Shown here: piece by piece, positions 38,088 through 46,788 of the stretch | Layout of the letters: each line of letters opens with the position of its first letter | Numbering within the stretch: the first letter of the stretch is position 1 | From: Paraburkholderia caballeronis | GTDB taxonomy: Bacteria; Pseudomonadota; Gammaproteobacteria; Burkholderiales; Burkholderiaceae | NCBI RefSeq assembly: GCF_900104845.1 | Contig: NZ_FNSR01000001.1 | Coordinates: forward strand, 186,001 to 250,000 | Direction of reading: 5' to 3' | DNA length: 64,000 bases | Made by a program: the position numbers and the translations under genes | The notes under the pieces: model-generated | The model's database searches: none | What the model was told of the DNA's origin: nothing | Seen by the model: the letters and a program-made list of their open reading frames with translations, nothing else

Positions 38088-39722
38088 ATGCCTTGCCGTT
38101 TCGTCCGTCTGCCGAAGTCCCCGACACGTCGCGTCGCCGCGCTCGCCGCAGCCGCACTCGCGCTCCAGCTTGCCGGCTGCGCCGTCGGCCCCGACTATCG
38201 GCGTCCGGCCACGTCCGTCCCCGCGTCGTACAAGGAAGCGCCCGAAGGCTGGAAAGTCGCGCAGCCGGCCGACACCGCGGACCGCGGCGACTGGTGGTCG
38301 ATCTACGGCGACCCGCAGCTGAACGCGCTGATCGATCAGTTGAACCATAGCAACCAGACCGTCGCCGAATTCGCGGCGGCCTACCGCCAGGCGCGCGCAC
38401 TCGTCGGCGAGGCGCGCGCCGCGTATTTCCCGGTGATCAGCGCGTCGGGCGACGGAAGCCGCTCGCGCACGCCGCTGCGCTCCAGCAACTCGAACTCGAA
38501 CTTCGGCAACAGCACGATCAGCAACAGCTTCAGCGCGTCGCTCGACGCGTCGTGGGAGCCCGACCTGTGGGGCAAGGTCAGCCGCTCGGTCAGCGCGCAG
38601 GAGGCGGGGCAGCAGGGCGCGGCGGCGGATCTCGCGAACGCGCGGCTGTCCGCGCAGGCGACGCTCGCGCAGACCTACTTCACGCTGCGCTCGCTCGACG
38701 CGCAGCAGCGTCTGCTCGACGACACGGTCGTCGCATACCAGCAGTCGCTGAAACTCACGCAGAACCGCTATGCACAGGGCGTCGCGGGCCGCGCGGACGT
38801 CGTGCAGGCGCAGACGCAGCTTCAGTCCGCGCAGGCGGCTGCGATCGACAACGGTATCGCGCGCGCGCAGAACGAACACGCGATCGCGGTGCTGGTCGGC
38901 CAGCCGGCGTCGACGTTCTCGGTGCCGCCGACTCCGCTCGACGCCACGCCGCCGACGGTGCCGCTGCAAATGCCGTCCGCGCTGCTCGAACGGCGGCCGG
39001 ACATCGCGTCGGCCGAGCGCAAGGCCGCCGCCGCGAACGAGCAGATCGGCATCGCGATCGCCGCGTATTTCCCGTCGCTGACGCTGTCCGCGAGCGGCGG
39101 GTTCGAAAGCTCGGTGTTCTCGCGGCTGCTGTCGATGCCGTCGCGCTTCTGGACGCTCGGGCCGTCGCTCGCCGGCACGGTCTTCGACGCGGGGCTGCGC
39201 CACGCGCAGACCGACGCCGCGCGCGCCGCGTACGACCAGCAGGTCGCGACCTACCGGCAGACGGTGCTCGCCGCGTTCCAGGACGTCGAGGACAACCTCG
39301 CGTCGCAGCGCATCCTCGCGCAGGAAATCGTGGTGCAGCAGCAGGCGGTCGAATCCGCGCAGCACGCGCTCGCGATCGTCACGAACGAATACAAGGCCGG
39401 CACGACCGACTTCCTGAACGTGCTGACCGCGCAGACGACCGCGTTCACCGCAGAGCAGCGGCTCGCGAACCTGGCCGGGCAGCGGATGGTGTCGTCGGTC
39501 GGACTCGTGAAGGCGCTCGGCGGCGGCTGGGACGCGTCGCAGATGAATCGCGAGACCGGCGACGTCGCCGCGCCGGCGCCGGCTTCCGGCGCGCAACCGG
39601 GCAACGGCCCTGCGAACGACGATGCGTCGGCGGGAAGCGCGAAGCAAGGCACGACGGAAACCGCGGCGGGTCAGCCGGCGACGACGGCCGCGACGCGCAG
39701 CACGAACGCAGCCGTTCAGTAG
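38088..39722 (+). CDS. Outer-membrane efflux lipoprotein, NodT/OprM type
   Basis: A 544-residue TolC-like channel. The signal peptide ends in lipobox LAGC, followed by AVGPDYRRPATSVPASYKE, the hallmark of NodT-type lipoproteins. Two outer-membrane efflux repeats follow (about 70-265 and 285-480), with LIDQLNHSNQTVAEFAAAYR, the second-repeat motif LLERRPDIASAERKAAAANE, and IAAYFPSLTLSASGGF. It would complete a tripartite exporter, but no RND or MFS partner with adaptor is adjacent. The last 50 residues are a low-complexity Ala/Thr/Gly tail whose coding sequence is repeated in decayed form after the stop codon. Confidence 0.93.
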   Translation: MPCRFVRLPKSPTRRVAALAAAALALQLAGCAVGPDYRRPATSVPASYKEAPEGWKVAQPADTADRGDWWSIYGDPQLNALIDQLNHSNQTVAEFAAAYRQARALVGEARAAYFPVISASGDGSRSRTPLRSSNSNSNFGNSTISNSFSASLDASWEPDLWGKVSRSVSAQEAGQQGAAADLANARLSAQATLAQTYFTLRSLDAQQRLLDDTVVAYQQSLKLTQNRYAQGVAGRADVVQAQTQLQSAQAAAIDNGIARAQNEHAIAVLVGQPASTFSVPPTPLDATPPTVPLQMPSALLERRPDIASAERKAAAANEQIGIAIAAYFPSLTLSASGGFESSVFSRLLSMPSRFWTLGPSLAGTVFDAGLRHAQTDAARAAYDQQVATYRQTVLAAFQDVEDNLASQRILAQEIVVQQQAVESAQHALAIVTNEYKAGTTDFLNVLTAQTTAFTAEQRLANLAGQRMVSSVGLVKALGGGWDASQMNRETGDVAAPAPASGAQPGNGPANDDASAGSAKQGTTETAAGQPATTAATRSTNAAVQ

Positions 39723-40040
39723 GCAGCTGGCCACATCGAGTACGGCCGCCGCCCGGCGGTAGCGCGTCGTACTTCGTACTCAGTACGCGCACGTCAAAGC
39801 TCGGCGGAAACGGTAGCGACCCAGCCGGCGACAACGGCTGCCGCACGCAGCACGAATGCGGCCGTTCAGCAAGCAGCCAGTCAGGCCATACATCGCAGAC
39901 TGCCGCCGCCCAACGGCGGCGGCGTACTTCATACTCGGTGCGCAAACATCGAAGCGTGACGAAAGGCACGACGAAAAGCACGACGGCCCAGTCCGCAACG
40001 ACGGCTGCGACGCGCGGAACGCCGCCGTCCACAGGCAGAG
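39640..40040 (+). repeat. Three degenerate tandem copies of the nodT 3' end
   Basis: The end of the efflux gene (from CAGCCGGCGACGACGGC at about 39673 to GCCGTTCAG) recurs at 39821 (CAGCCGGCGACAACGGCTGC ... GCCGTTCAG) and more weakly at 39989 (CAGTCCGCAACGACGGCTGC). Offsets are about 149 and 168 bp. The intervening GTACTTC.TACTC.GT segment also recurs. Copies 2 and 3 lie after the stop codon and appear non-coding. They fill the 366 bp between the efflux gene and gspN. Confidence 0.8.
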
Positions 40041-40088
40041 CCGGTCCCCATCACGCGCAGCGAAGGGCTGCCCCCGCGCCGCGCCCGC

Positions 40089-40868
40089 TCAGTGCGCGAA
40101 CGTCAGCGCGACAGTCCCCGGCCCGACCGGACGCCCGAGCAGGTTCAGCAGCCCCGCGAGATTGTCGCGCTGGTCCGGCGACGCGCTCGCGGTCCCCTGG
40201 AACGACGACGACCGGCGCGACAGCGTGCCCTGGCCGTTCAGCATCAGCGGCCCCTTCAGCGTCGTCAGGTCGAGCGTCGACGACGCGCCCTGCGCCTGCA
40301 ACACCACCTGATACGAGCCGAGCGGCTTGACCGGCGACGCGCGCGAACTCATGTCGGTCAGCGTCACGCTGAGCCGGCCGTACGCGTTGTTGCCAAGCAC
40401 GCGCCACGGGCTCCAGCTGACCCGCACCGCGCCGTCGAGCGCGAGCGTGTTGAACGGCGCGCCGAGGCCGCTCAGCAGCGACGCCGGCACCGCGATCGCG
40501 CCGGCCGACACCGTCGCGCCGCGCAGCGTCGCTTCGAGCGCGACCGAATCCGGCATCGCATCGGTCTGCCGCATCTCCATCCGCACGCGCCCCGCGAACA
40601 GCGGCCAGAACGCGGTCCGCCATTCGATGCGGCCCGGCAGCAGCGTCGCGCCGCCCGCCTCCTGGCCGGCCGCGAGCATCAGCGACGCGGAACCTCGCCA
40701 CAGCGATCCGGACGGTTCGATCAGGTTCACGTGCCCCTGCGTCGCTTTCGCGAACTGCGGCGCGATCCACGCGGCCGGCAGCCGCGCGAGCAGCACCGCG
40801 CCGCTCGCCAGCACCCCGACGGCGAGCCACGGCAACGCGGCGCGCACGCGCCGCATCCAGTACGTCAT
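40089..40868 (-). CDS. gspN: Type II secretion protein N
   Basis: A 259-residue inner-membrane protein of the GspN family. One N-terminal helix (ALPWLAVGVLASGAVLLARL) is followed by a periplasmic beta-rich domain (PSGSLWRGSASLMLAAGQEA, WRTAFWPLFAGRVRMEM, and a C-terminal NLLGRPVGPGTVALTF). GspN is an accessory, not universal, part of the type II secretion system. It is the last gene of the leftward gspG-to-gspN operon, 25 bp after gspM. Confidence 0.93.
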   Translation of the reverse strand: MTYWMRRVRAALPWLAVGVLASGAVLLARLPAAWIAPQFAKATQGHVNLIEPSGSLWRGSASLMLAAGQEAGGATLLPGRIEWRTAFWPLFAGRVRMEMRQTDAMPDSVALEATLRGATVSAGAIAVPASLLSGLGAPFNTLALDGAVRVSWSPWRVLGNNAYGRLSVTLTDMSSRASPVKPLGSYQVVLQAQGASSTLDLTTLKGPLMLNGQGTLSRRSSSFQGTASASPDQRDNLAGLLNLLGRPVGPGTVALTFAH

Positions 40869-40893
40869 CTGTTGGTCTCCTGGGCGGTCGCGG

Positions 40894-41400
40894 TCAACGC
40901 GCGTTCGCCGGTTGCAGCGATGCGGTCAGATCGACCTGGCCGTCGGCCTTCAGCGCGCTCACGTGCGCCTCGACCACCTGCACCTTGAACTGCCGCCGCA
41001 CGTCGTCGAGCCAGCCGGTCCAGGCGGCGAACGACGCGCTCTTCAACTGCACCTGCACCGCCGTGCCGATCGTCTGCACCTGCGCGCCCGCGAGGCCGTG
41101 ATCGTTCAGCGACGCGACGAGCGCATCCCGCAGCGCCGCGCCGCCCGGCACGACGCTCGCGGCCGCGCCCGACAGCGAACGCGCCTCGTCGGCCCCGGCG
41201 GTCATCTGCGCAAGCTGCCGCTGCAACGCCGGCAGGCTTTCGCGCAACTGTGCACGGCCGTCCGCCGCCGGCTGCCACAGCACCGACCAGCCGATCGCGA
41301 TCGCGACCAGCGCGCCGCCCCACGTGAGCAGCAGCTTTTCGCGCGCGTTGCGCGCATCCCAGAACTCGGCCCACACTTCGCCCAATGCCGTCGCCTTCAC
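40894..41400 (-). CDS. gspM: Type II secretion protein M
   Basis: A 168-residue bitopic inner-membrane protein. A short cytoplasmic N-terminus (ATALGEVWAEFWDARNAREK) is followed by a helix LLLTWGGALVAIAIGWSVLW and a periplasmic ferredoxin-like domain. It binds GspL and stabilises the inner-membrane platform. The GTG start at 41400 overlaps the gspL stop (GTGA), which indicates translational coupling and excludes the much longer open frame upstream. Confidence 0.93.
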   Translation of the reverse strand: MKATALGEVWAEFWDARNAREKLLLTWGGALVAIAIGWSVLWQPAADGRAQLRESLPALQRQLAQMTAGADEARSLSGAAASVVPGGAALRDALVASLNDHGLAGAQVQTIGTAVQVQLKSASFAAWTGWLDDVRRQFKVQVVEAHVSALKADGQVDLTASLQPANAR

Positions 41401-42791
41401 GATGCGCTCCTGATCGTCCACTTGCCCGTGCTGTTGTCCGCGGCGCCCGCGAGGCCGTTGCGCGCGAGCCGCTTCGCCAGATCCGCGTCGACGGTCACGT
41501 CCGGCTTGAACGTGACTTCGATGTGCCGGTCCCGATAATCGAGCGTCGCGATCCCGTTTGCCGGCAGCGGCCCGAGCGAGCGGGCGAGGCCGTCCGCGAG
41601 CGCGAGGAAATCGTCCGGCGACGGTTCGCCGGCGGCGACGCGCAACTGCTGCAGCTGCCGCGCCATCTGGCCCGGCGGATCGAGCACGACGGTCGTCTTC
41701 GGGAACGCGTTCAGCAGCAGCTCGGTCATCTGCGCGTTGATCGCATCGCGCTGGCGCGCCATCATCAGCCACTCGACGTTCGCGCCGATCACCGCGACCA
41801 CCAGCGACGCCGCCACCAGCAGCATCGGCACGCGCAACTGCCGCAGCGTCGCGCGGTCGAGCTTCCACGGCTGCACGACGAACTCGAACTGGCACAGGTC
41901 GAAGCGGCTCGCGAGCGCGTTGCGCGCGAGCGTTTCGAACGTCAGCGGCTGCGCGCCGGGCAGCGCGGCCGACGCGTTCGGCGCGCTGCGGCCGGACGGC
42001 TCGCCCGGCACGGCGGTCAGCGCATACAGCGCGACCGGCGCGTCGCCGGCGAGCGCGGCGACGGTCGCCGCGACGCCGGACGCCGGCACCGCGAGCCCTT
42101 CGGCCGACGCGCCGCGCACGACCGCGAGTTCGACCAGCGTGCCGACCGGCACGCTCGCCTGATCGCCGGCGAGCAACGCGGGCGCGGTCTGCATCGCAGG
42201 ACCGAGCACGCACGCGATCACCGGCTCGGCCGACGCAAGCGACGCAAGCGGCGCGGCTTCGGCCCGCGTTCCGATCGCCGCTTCCGCCGCCGCTTTGGCC
42301 ACGGTTTCACCGGCGACCGCTTCAGCAGGCACGGACGCCGTCACCGGCTGCGGCAGACCGCGCGTGACCGGCACCGCGCGCAGGTTGCGGTGCCCGGCCG
42401 CGGTGAACCCTTCGACGAGGAACCGGAACCAGCCGCGATCGATCGCGGCGACCAGTTGCCGGCCGTCCGCGAGCGGCTTCGGATCGAGCGCGAGATGGCA
42501 GGTCTGCGCGTCCTGGATCAGGTGATCCTCGACGACGTTCGGCAGCGCCTGGCGCAGCCGCGGCCCTTTCAGCGGCGGCACCGCCGTCGCGATCATCAGC
42601 AGGTCGCGCGCGGCGATCAGCAGCACGGTCGCCGACGCGCGCGGCAGCAGCGCGAGCGCGGAGCGGCCCGCGCGCTGCGTGCGCCCGGCCTTGTCGAGCA
42701 GCAGGAACGGCAGTTCGGGCAACTGCCACTCCTGCGAATGAACCGCCGGGTCGCGCGGCGGCATCAGGACGATCAGCGTGCTCAAACGCAC
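41397..42791 (-). CDS. gspL: Type II secretion protein L
   Basis: A 464-residue inner-membrane platform protein. The cytoplasmic actin-like domain (STLIVLMPPRDPAVHSQEWQ ... LPNVVEDHLIQDAQTCHLAL) binds the ATPase GspE. A long Ala/Val-rich stretch follows, then the membrane helix at about 317-337 (VPMLLVAASLVVAVIGANVE) and a periplasmic domain contacting GspM. The GTG at 42791 gives the shortest spacing to gspK (25 bp); a TTG two codons later is an alternative. It ends in a GTGA overlap with gspM. Confidence 0.93.
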   Translation of the reverse strand: MRLSTLIVLMPPRDPAVHSQEWQLPELPFLLLDKAGRTQRAGRSALALLPRASATVLLIAARDLLMIATAVPPLKGPRLRQALPNVVEDHLIQDAQTCHLALDPKPLADGRQLVAAIDRGWFRFLVEGFTAAGHRNLRAVPVTRGLPQPVTASVPAEAVAGETVAKAAAEAAIGTRAEAAPLASLASAEPVIACVLGPAMQTAPALLAGDQASVPVGTLVELAVVRGASAEGLAVPASGVAATVAALAGDAPVALYALTAVPGEPSGRSAPNASAALPGAQPLTFETLARNALASRFDLCQFEFVVQPWKLDRATLRQLRVPMLLVAASLVVAVIGANVEWLMMARQRDAINAQMTELLLNAFPKTTVVLDPPGQMARQLQQLRVAAGEPSPDDFLALADGLARSLGPLPANGIATLDYRDRHIEVTFKPDVTVDADLAKRLARNGLAGAADNSTGKWTIRSAS

Positions 42792-42816
42792 CTCTTCGCG
42801 ATGGGGGAGTCGTTCA

Positions 42817-44025
42817 TCATTGGTCGTTCACGCGCACGATGCGCGTCGTGTGGGTCAGCGGATCGCGCCAGACCAGCGTGGTCCGGTCCACTTCCGCGCG
42901 CTCGTGCTGCACGCGCGAGTGAATCAGAAAATAGCTCGTGTTCACGTCGAACTGCGTCGAATCGACGGTCACCTGCTGCGGCAGCCCCGCGCCATGCAGC
43001 GCGAGCTGCACGTCGCCGAGATTGCGGAAGAACACCGTCTGCCGCCGCGCGACGAACGCCTGCGCGCTCGACAGGTTCATGCCGGCGACGGTCGCCGCGA
43101 TCACCTCGGCGCTCGCGGTGTTCATGTTGATCGGCGTGACGGTCGGCAGCACGGTCACGAACGGGCGCAGCCGCGCGACGGCGTCCGCCGTGAAACCCGG
43201 CACGTCGAGCAGCGAATCGACGCCGGTCATCAGCAGCGGCGCGCCGGCGGTGTCGGTGCCGCCGTCCGCGATACCCGGCTTGTCGGTGAACGCCGCGCCG
43301 CCCGTCACGTTGCCGCCCGGCAGCGCCTGATCGGTCGTCGCCGCCGCGCCCGGCAGGTTCGGCGTCTGGAACCGCGTCGCCGAATACGACAGCGACGAAC
43401 GGATGGACACGGCCGCGTTCTTCGCCAACTGGCCGTCGATGCCGAACATCTGCAACAGGCGCGCGAACGCCTGGATCTGCGTGAGGTCCAGTTGCAGCGC
43501 GCCCGGCGCGGCGTTCGTCACGAGGTTGCGCAGGTTGAAGCGCGACTGCGCGTCCTCGATCGAGCCGGACAGCCACGTCGCCGCGCCCTGGTCGGCGCGC
43601 GCCTCGCCGATCTGGCCGAGGAAGTCGGACAGCCGCGTTTTCGCGACCGGCATCGCCCACACGCCGCCGAGATACGTGACGCCGGCCGACGTGTCGGCCT
43701 CCGAGCGCAGCACGAGGCGGGTCCAGTCGAGCGTGCCGCGCTCGACCCACTGCGCCTGCGCGATCAGCCGCTGGTTCTCGATGCGGCGCAACTGCACCTG
43801 CTGACGCCACAGCATCCCGGACACGAGGATCGCCGACAGCGCAACGACGAGCAGCGCGCTGATGATCGCCGCGCCGCGCTGCGATGGGCGGCGGCGCGGA
43901 CGGTCGCCATGCGGCGGGAGGCACGCATCGGCAGGCGCTATGGCGCGGGGAAAACCACCCGGCGCAAGCAGGCGGCAGCGCGCGCGCGTCGACCCGTCGG
44001 CGGAAAAACGCATGCGCATCGTCAT
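42817..44025 (-). CDS. gspK: Type II secretion minor pseudopilin K
   Basis: A 402-residue minor pseudopilin. Residues about 48-70 hold the class III signal and hydrophobic helix (SQRGAAIISALLVVALSAIL); the Glu at +5 of other pseudopilins is absent, as is usual for GspK. A large globular domain with NLRNLVTN, calcium-loop-like DGG and the C-terminal INMNTASAEVIAATVAG region follows. It caps the pseudopilus with GspI and GspJ. The ATG at 44025 overlaps the gspJ stop codon (ATGA). The first 47 residues before the prepilin site are unusually long and Arg/Pro-rich; the second or third Met could also be used. Confidence 0.9.
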   Translation of the reverse strand: MTMRMRFSADGSTRARCRLLAPGGFPRAIAPADACLPPHGDRPRRRPSQRGAAIISALLVVALSAILVSGMLWRQQVQLRRIENQRLIAQAQWVERGTLDWTRLVLRSEADTSAGVTYLGGVWAMPVAKTRLSDFLGQIGEARADQGAATWLSGSIEDAQSRFNLRNLVTNAAPGALQLDLTQIQAFARLLQMFGIDGQLAKNAAVSIRSSLSYSATRFQTPNLPGAAATTDQALPGGNVTGGAAFTDKPGIADGGTDTAGAPLLMTGVDSLLDVPGFTADAVARLRPFVTVLPTVTPINMNTASAEVIAATVAGMNLSSAQAFVARRQTVFFRNLGDVQLALHGAGLPQQVTVDSTQFDVNTSYFLIHSRVQHERAEVDRTTLVWRDPLTHTTRIVRVNDQ

Positions 44026-44705
44026 TCCCCCACCAGAAACACGCGGGTGATCGGCCGGTGCAGCGACGCCGCGCCGACGCTCACTTCGAGCCCGGTCACC
44101 GAACGCGGCAGCGGCGCGTTGCCGAGCTGCGGCGTCTTCAGCGCGTTCACGTTGCTCTGGATCTGCGCGCGCACGTCGGCCATGTCCGACGTCCAGCCGG
44201 CGGCCGGCACGAAAAAGCGCGCGCTGATGCGGCCGACGCCGCCCATCAGCGACACCGAGGTCCAGCCGTCGGTGTCGCCGCCGAGCGCGCCGCGCAACTG
44301 GCCGCGATTCGCGAGCGGCGGCGACGCGTAACGGATCACGCGGCCGTCCGACACGCGGTAGCGCACCACCTGCAGACGCGGCGCCGCGCCCGGCGCGACC
44401 GGAAACGCGCGGACGATCTGCAGCAGGCCGCCGTCGAGCGAGATCGCCGGCACGCCGGCTTCGTCGTCGGTCGCGGCGAGCCGCGTGTCGATCCGCATCT
44501 GGTCGAACATCTGCGCGAATACGCGCTCGTCGGCCATCGCGCGCGAGATCGTGTCGCGGCCGCGCACGATCTGGTCGAGCCCGCGCCACGACAGGATCGC
44601 GACGACCGCGAGGATCGCGATCGCGACCAGCAGCTCGATCAGCGTGAAGCCGCGCGCCGGCCGGCGCGGCGCGGGCGCGCGCTCACAGCGAACGGTTCGT
44701 TTCAT
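44022..44705 (-). CDS. gspJ: Type II secretion minor pseudopilin J
   Basis: A 227-residue minor pseudopilin. The prepilin peptidase site and helix read ARGFTLIELLVAIAILAVVA, with Glu at +5. The globular domain contains ILSWRGLDQIVRGRDTISRA and ISARFFVPAAGW, typical for GspJ. It forms the pseudopilus tip with GspI, GspK and GspH. The annotated ATG overlaps the end of gspI by 23 bp; its stop overlaps the gspK start. Confidence 0.95.
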   Translation of the reverse strand: MKRTVRCERAPAPRRPARGFTLIELLVAIAILAVVAILSWRGLDQIVRGRDTISRAMADERVFAQMFDQMRIDTRLAATDDEAGVPAISLDGGLLQIVRAFPVAPGAAPRLQVVRYRVSDGRVIRYASPPLANRGQLRGALGGDTDGWTSVSLMGGVGRISARFFVPAAGWTSDMADVRAQIQSNVNALKTPQLGNAPLPRSVTGLEVSVGAASLHRPITRVFLVGE

Positions 44706-45099
44706 TGCCGATCACCGTGACGAGTTGCGCGAGCGAGCCGCTTTGGCCGGGCGTCGATACCGACACCTCGACGCGGCGGAACACCGGATTCGGCGTCGCG
44801 CTGACGCGCTCGACGCAGACAAGCGGCAGGTTGCCCTGCGAACAGTCGAACTCGCGCTCGCCGACGTCCGGCCACGCGTGCGCGAGCCTCAATTGTGCAA
44901 GCGCGTTGTCCGCGCTCCAGCCGGCGAGCAGCCGGCGATGCAGGTCGGCTTCGCTGGTCGCGAGACTGCCGACCGCGCGCAGCGACGCCGCCAGCGCGAT
45001 CGCGACGATCGCGAGCGCGACCAGCACTTCGATCATCGTGAAGCCGCGCGCGCGGAGGGCGCGACGGCCGCACGCGCCGCGACGAACCGGGACGCGCAT
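44683..45099 (-). CDS. gspI: Type II secretion minor pseudopilin I
   Basis: A 138-residue minor pseudopilin with prepilin site ARGFTMIEVLVALAIVAIAL (Glu at +5). The globular domain holds ADNALAQLRLAHAWPDVGE and two cysteines (DCSQGNLPLVCVE) that could form the disulfide known in GspI. The start lies one base after the gspH stop codon (TGAGATG). It nucleates the pseudopilus tip. Confidence 0.95.
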   Translation of the reverse strand: MRVPVRRGACGRRALRARGFTMIEVLVALAIVAIALAASLRAVGSLATSEADLHRRLLAGWSADNALAQLRLAHAWPDVGEREFDCSQGNLPLVCVERVSATPNPVFRRVEVSVSTPGQSGSLAQLVTVIGNETNRSL

Positions 45100-45100
45100 C

Positions 45101-45628
45101 TCAACGCACCTCGAACCGGCCGCTGCCGGTGCCGACGATCGTCGCGCGCCCGGCCGCCGAGAACAGCGTGATCTGCACCGGCGTATCGACCGCCTCGGTG
45201 CCGAACACGATGCGCGACGCCTGGGTGTCGTCGCCCGCGCCCGGATACGCGATCGCCACGCCGGTCACGCCGCCTTCCCAGCGGCGCGGGCCGAGCAGGT
45301 CGTCGCGCAGCGGACGCCAGCCGTCGTCGGTGCGCACGTCGAAACGAAAGCCGCCGTCGAGCGGCTGCCATGCGATCGGCCGCGCGCGCACCTGCGCCTC
45401 GTCGCCGGCCGACTCGAACAGCAGCGCAAGCCGCTGTGCTTCCTCGTTCAGATCGGTGCGCGGATTGCGCGACAGCGTCAGCGACGCGAGCGAGATCAAC
45501 AGCCCGGCGATCATCAGCACCACGAGCATTTCGAGCAGCGTGAAGCCCGCCGCGCGCGAACGCGCGGACCGGCACGACCGCGCGAACGGCGCGGCGTGGA
45601 GCGGAACAGGGTGGCGGGACTGGCGCAT
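45101..45628 (-). CDS. gspH: Type II secretion pseudopilin H
   Basis: A 175-residue minor pseudopilin. The prepilin site and helix AAGFTLLEMLVVLMIAGLLI follow a basic 26-residue leader. The globular part has LNEEAQRLALLFESAGDEAQ and a WQPLDGGFRFDVR segment typical of GspH. It links the GspG shaft to the tip complex. It lies 95 bp downstream of gspG. Confidence 0.94.
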   Translation of the reverse strand: MRQSRHPVPLHAAPFARSCRSARSRAAGFTLLEMLVVLMIAGLLISLASLTLSRNPRTDLNEEAQRLALLFESAGDEAQVRARPIAWQPLDGGFRFDVRTDDGWRPLRDDLLGPRRWEGGVTGVAIAYPGAGDDTQASRIVFGTEAVDTPVQITLFSAAGRATIVGTGSGRFEVR

Positions 45629-45723
45629 GGTGCGAAAGGGGGGAGGGGAAGAGGGCGGGCCGGGCGTTGCGCGAAACGGCGCCGACCGGCGCGCCGTCCG
45701 CGTTCAGCGGATCCGGTTCGTTG

Positions 45724-46200
45724 CTACTGCCACGACCCCACGTCTCCGTCGTTGCCCTCGCCGCCGGCCTTGCCGTCGGCGCCGTAGCTGAACACGTCGA
45801 TCTCGCCGTGCACGCCCGGATTCAGATACTGGTACGCGTTGCCCCACGGATCGTTCGGCAGGCGTTCGAGATAACCGCCGTCCTTCCAGTTGTTCGGCAC
45901 CGGGTCGGTGGACGGCTTTTGCACCAGCGCCTGCAGGCCCTGGTCCTGGGTCGGATAACGGCCGTTGTCGAGGCGGTAGAGCTTCAGCGCCTGCATGATC
46001 GTGCCGATGTCCTGGTGCGCGGCGACGCGGCGCGCTTCGTCCGGACGGCTCATGATCTTCGGCACGATCAGCGCGGCGAGAATGCCGAGGATCGCGATCA
46101 CGACCATGATTTCGATCAGCGTGAACCCGCGCTGACGACGGCTGCGCGCGCGTTCGCCCGTTTGTTGGGGTTCGGCACGGCGTATGGCCCACATTTGCAT
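45724..46200 (-). CDS. gspG: Type II secretion major pseudopilin G
   Basis: A 158-residue major pseudopilin. The prepilin site RGFTLIEIMVVIAILGILAA is followed by the conserved globular region MQALKLYRLDNGRYPTQDQG, LQALVQKP, WGNAYQYLNPG and the calcium-binding end IDVFSYGADG. It polymerises into the pseudopilus that pushes substrates through GspD. The start MQMWAIRR is chosen because GGAGG lies 9-10 bp upstream. It is the first gene of gspG-H-I-J-K-L-M-N and is divergent from gspC. Confidence 0.96.
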   Translation of the reverse strand: MQMWAIRRAEPQQTGERARSRRQRGFTLIEIMVVIAILGILAALIVPKIMSRPDEARRVAAHQDIGTIMQALKLYRLDNGRYPTQDQGLQALVQKPSTDPVPNNWKDGGYLERLPNDPWGNAYQYLNPGVHGEIDVFSYGADGKAGGEGNDGDVGSWQ

Positions 46201-46349
46201 GACTTCTCTACCTCCTCGCAATGAAACTGTCCGGCGGGCGTTGCCCGCCGCCTTCGCCGGCTCCGCTTGTCGCGCGTCCGGCCGCCTATTCTAAGGTTCC
46301 GCGATGACCGCCCGGGGACGATCGCAAATTTCACAATACTTTCCGTACA

Positions 46350-46772
46350 ATGGCCCGCATGAATCCGCTGCCGACCCGCCTCCTGTCCCTCGCCGCGTTC
46401 GCGGTGTTCTGCGCCACCGCAACGTGGTGGGGCATCACGCTCGCGGCGCACCGCTCGTCGCCGGTCGAGGCCGCCGCCGCGCGCGCGCCGGTGTCGCAGG
46501 ACGAGGCCGCGACGCTGTTCGGCGGCAAGCCGACGCAGAACGCCGCGCAGAACATCCAGCTGTCCGGCATCCTCGCGCTGTCGCAGGGCGCGGCGGCGAT
46601 CGTCAGCGTCGACGGCGAGCCGCCGCAGGCGGTGTCGCTCGGCGGCCCGATCGGCCCCAATGCGAAGCTGGCCGAAGTGCGCGCGCGCTCGATCGTGATC
46701 GACCGCCACGGCGCGCACGCCGAAATCTTCCTGCCCGCCAACGCGCCCGGCCCGACCATCTACATGCGCTGA
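46350..46772 (+). CDS. gspC: Short type II secretion protein C
   Basis: A 140-residue GspC-like protein on the strand opposite to all other gsp genes. An N-terminal helix (LLSLAAFAVFCATATWWGIT) is followed by the homology-region domain (IQLSGILALSQGAAAIVSVD, AVSLGGPIGPNAKLAEVRAR), which contacts GspD. It ends soon after (GPTIYMR), lacking the C-terminal PDZ or coiled-coil module of enterobacterial GspC, the short form common in Burkholderia. Two ATGs three codons apart (46350, 46359) are possible; neither has a clear SD, and a TACAAT sequence overlaps the first. Confidence 0.88.
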   Translation: MARMNPLPTRLLSLAAFAVFCATATWWGITLAAHRSSPVEAAAARAPVSQDEAATLFGGKPTQNAAQNIQLSGILALSQGAAAIVSVDGEPPQAVSLGGPIGPNAKLAEVRARSIVIDRHGAHAEIFLPANAPGPTIYMR

Positions 46773-46788
46773 CCCGCGCCCGGCCTCG

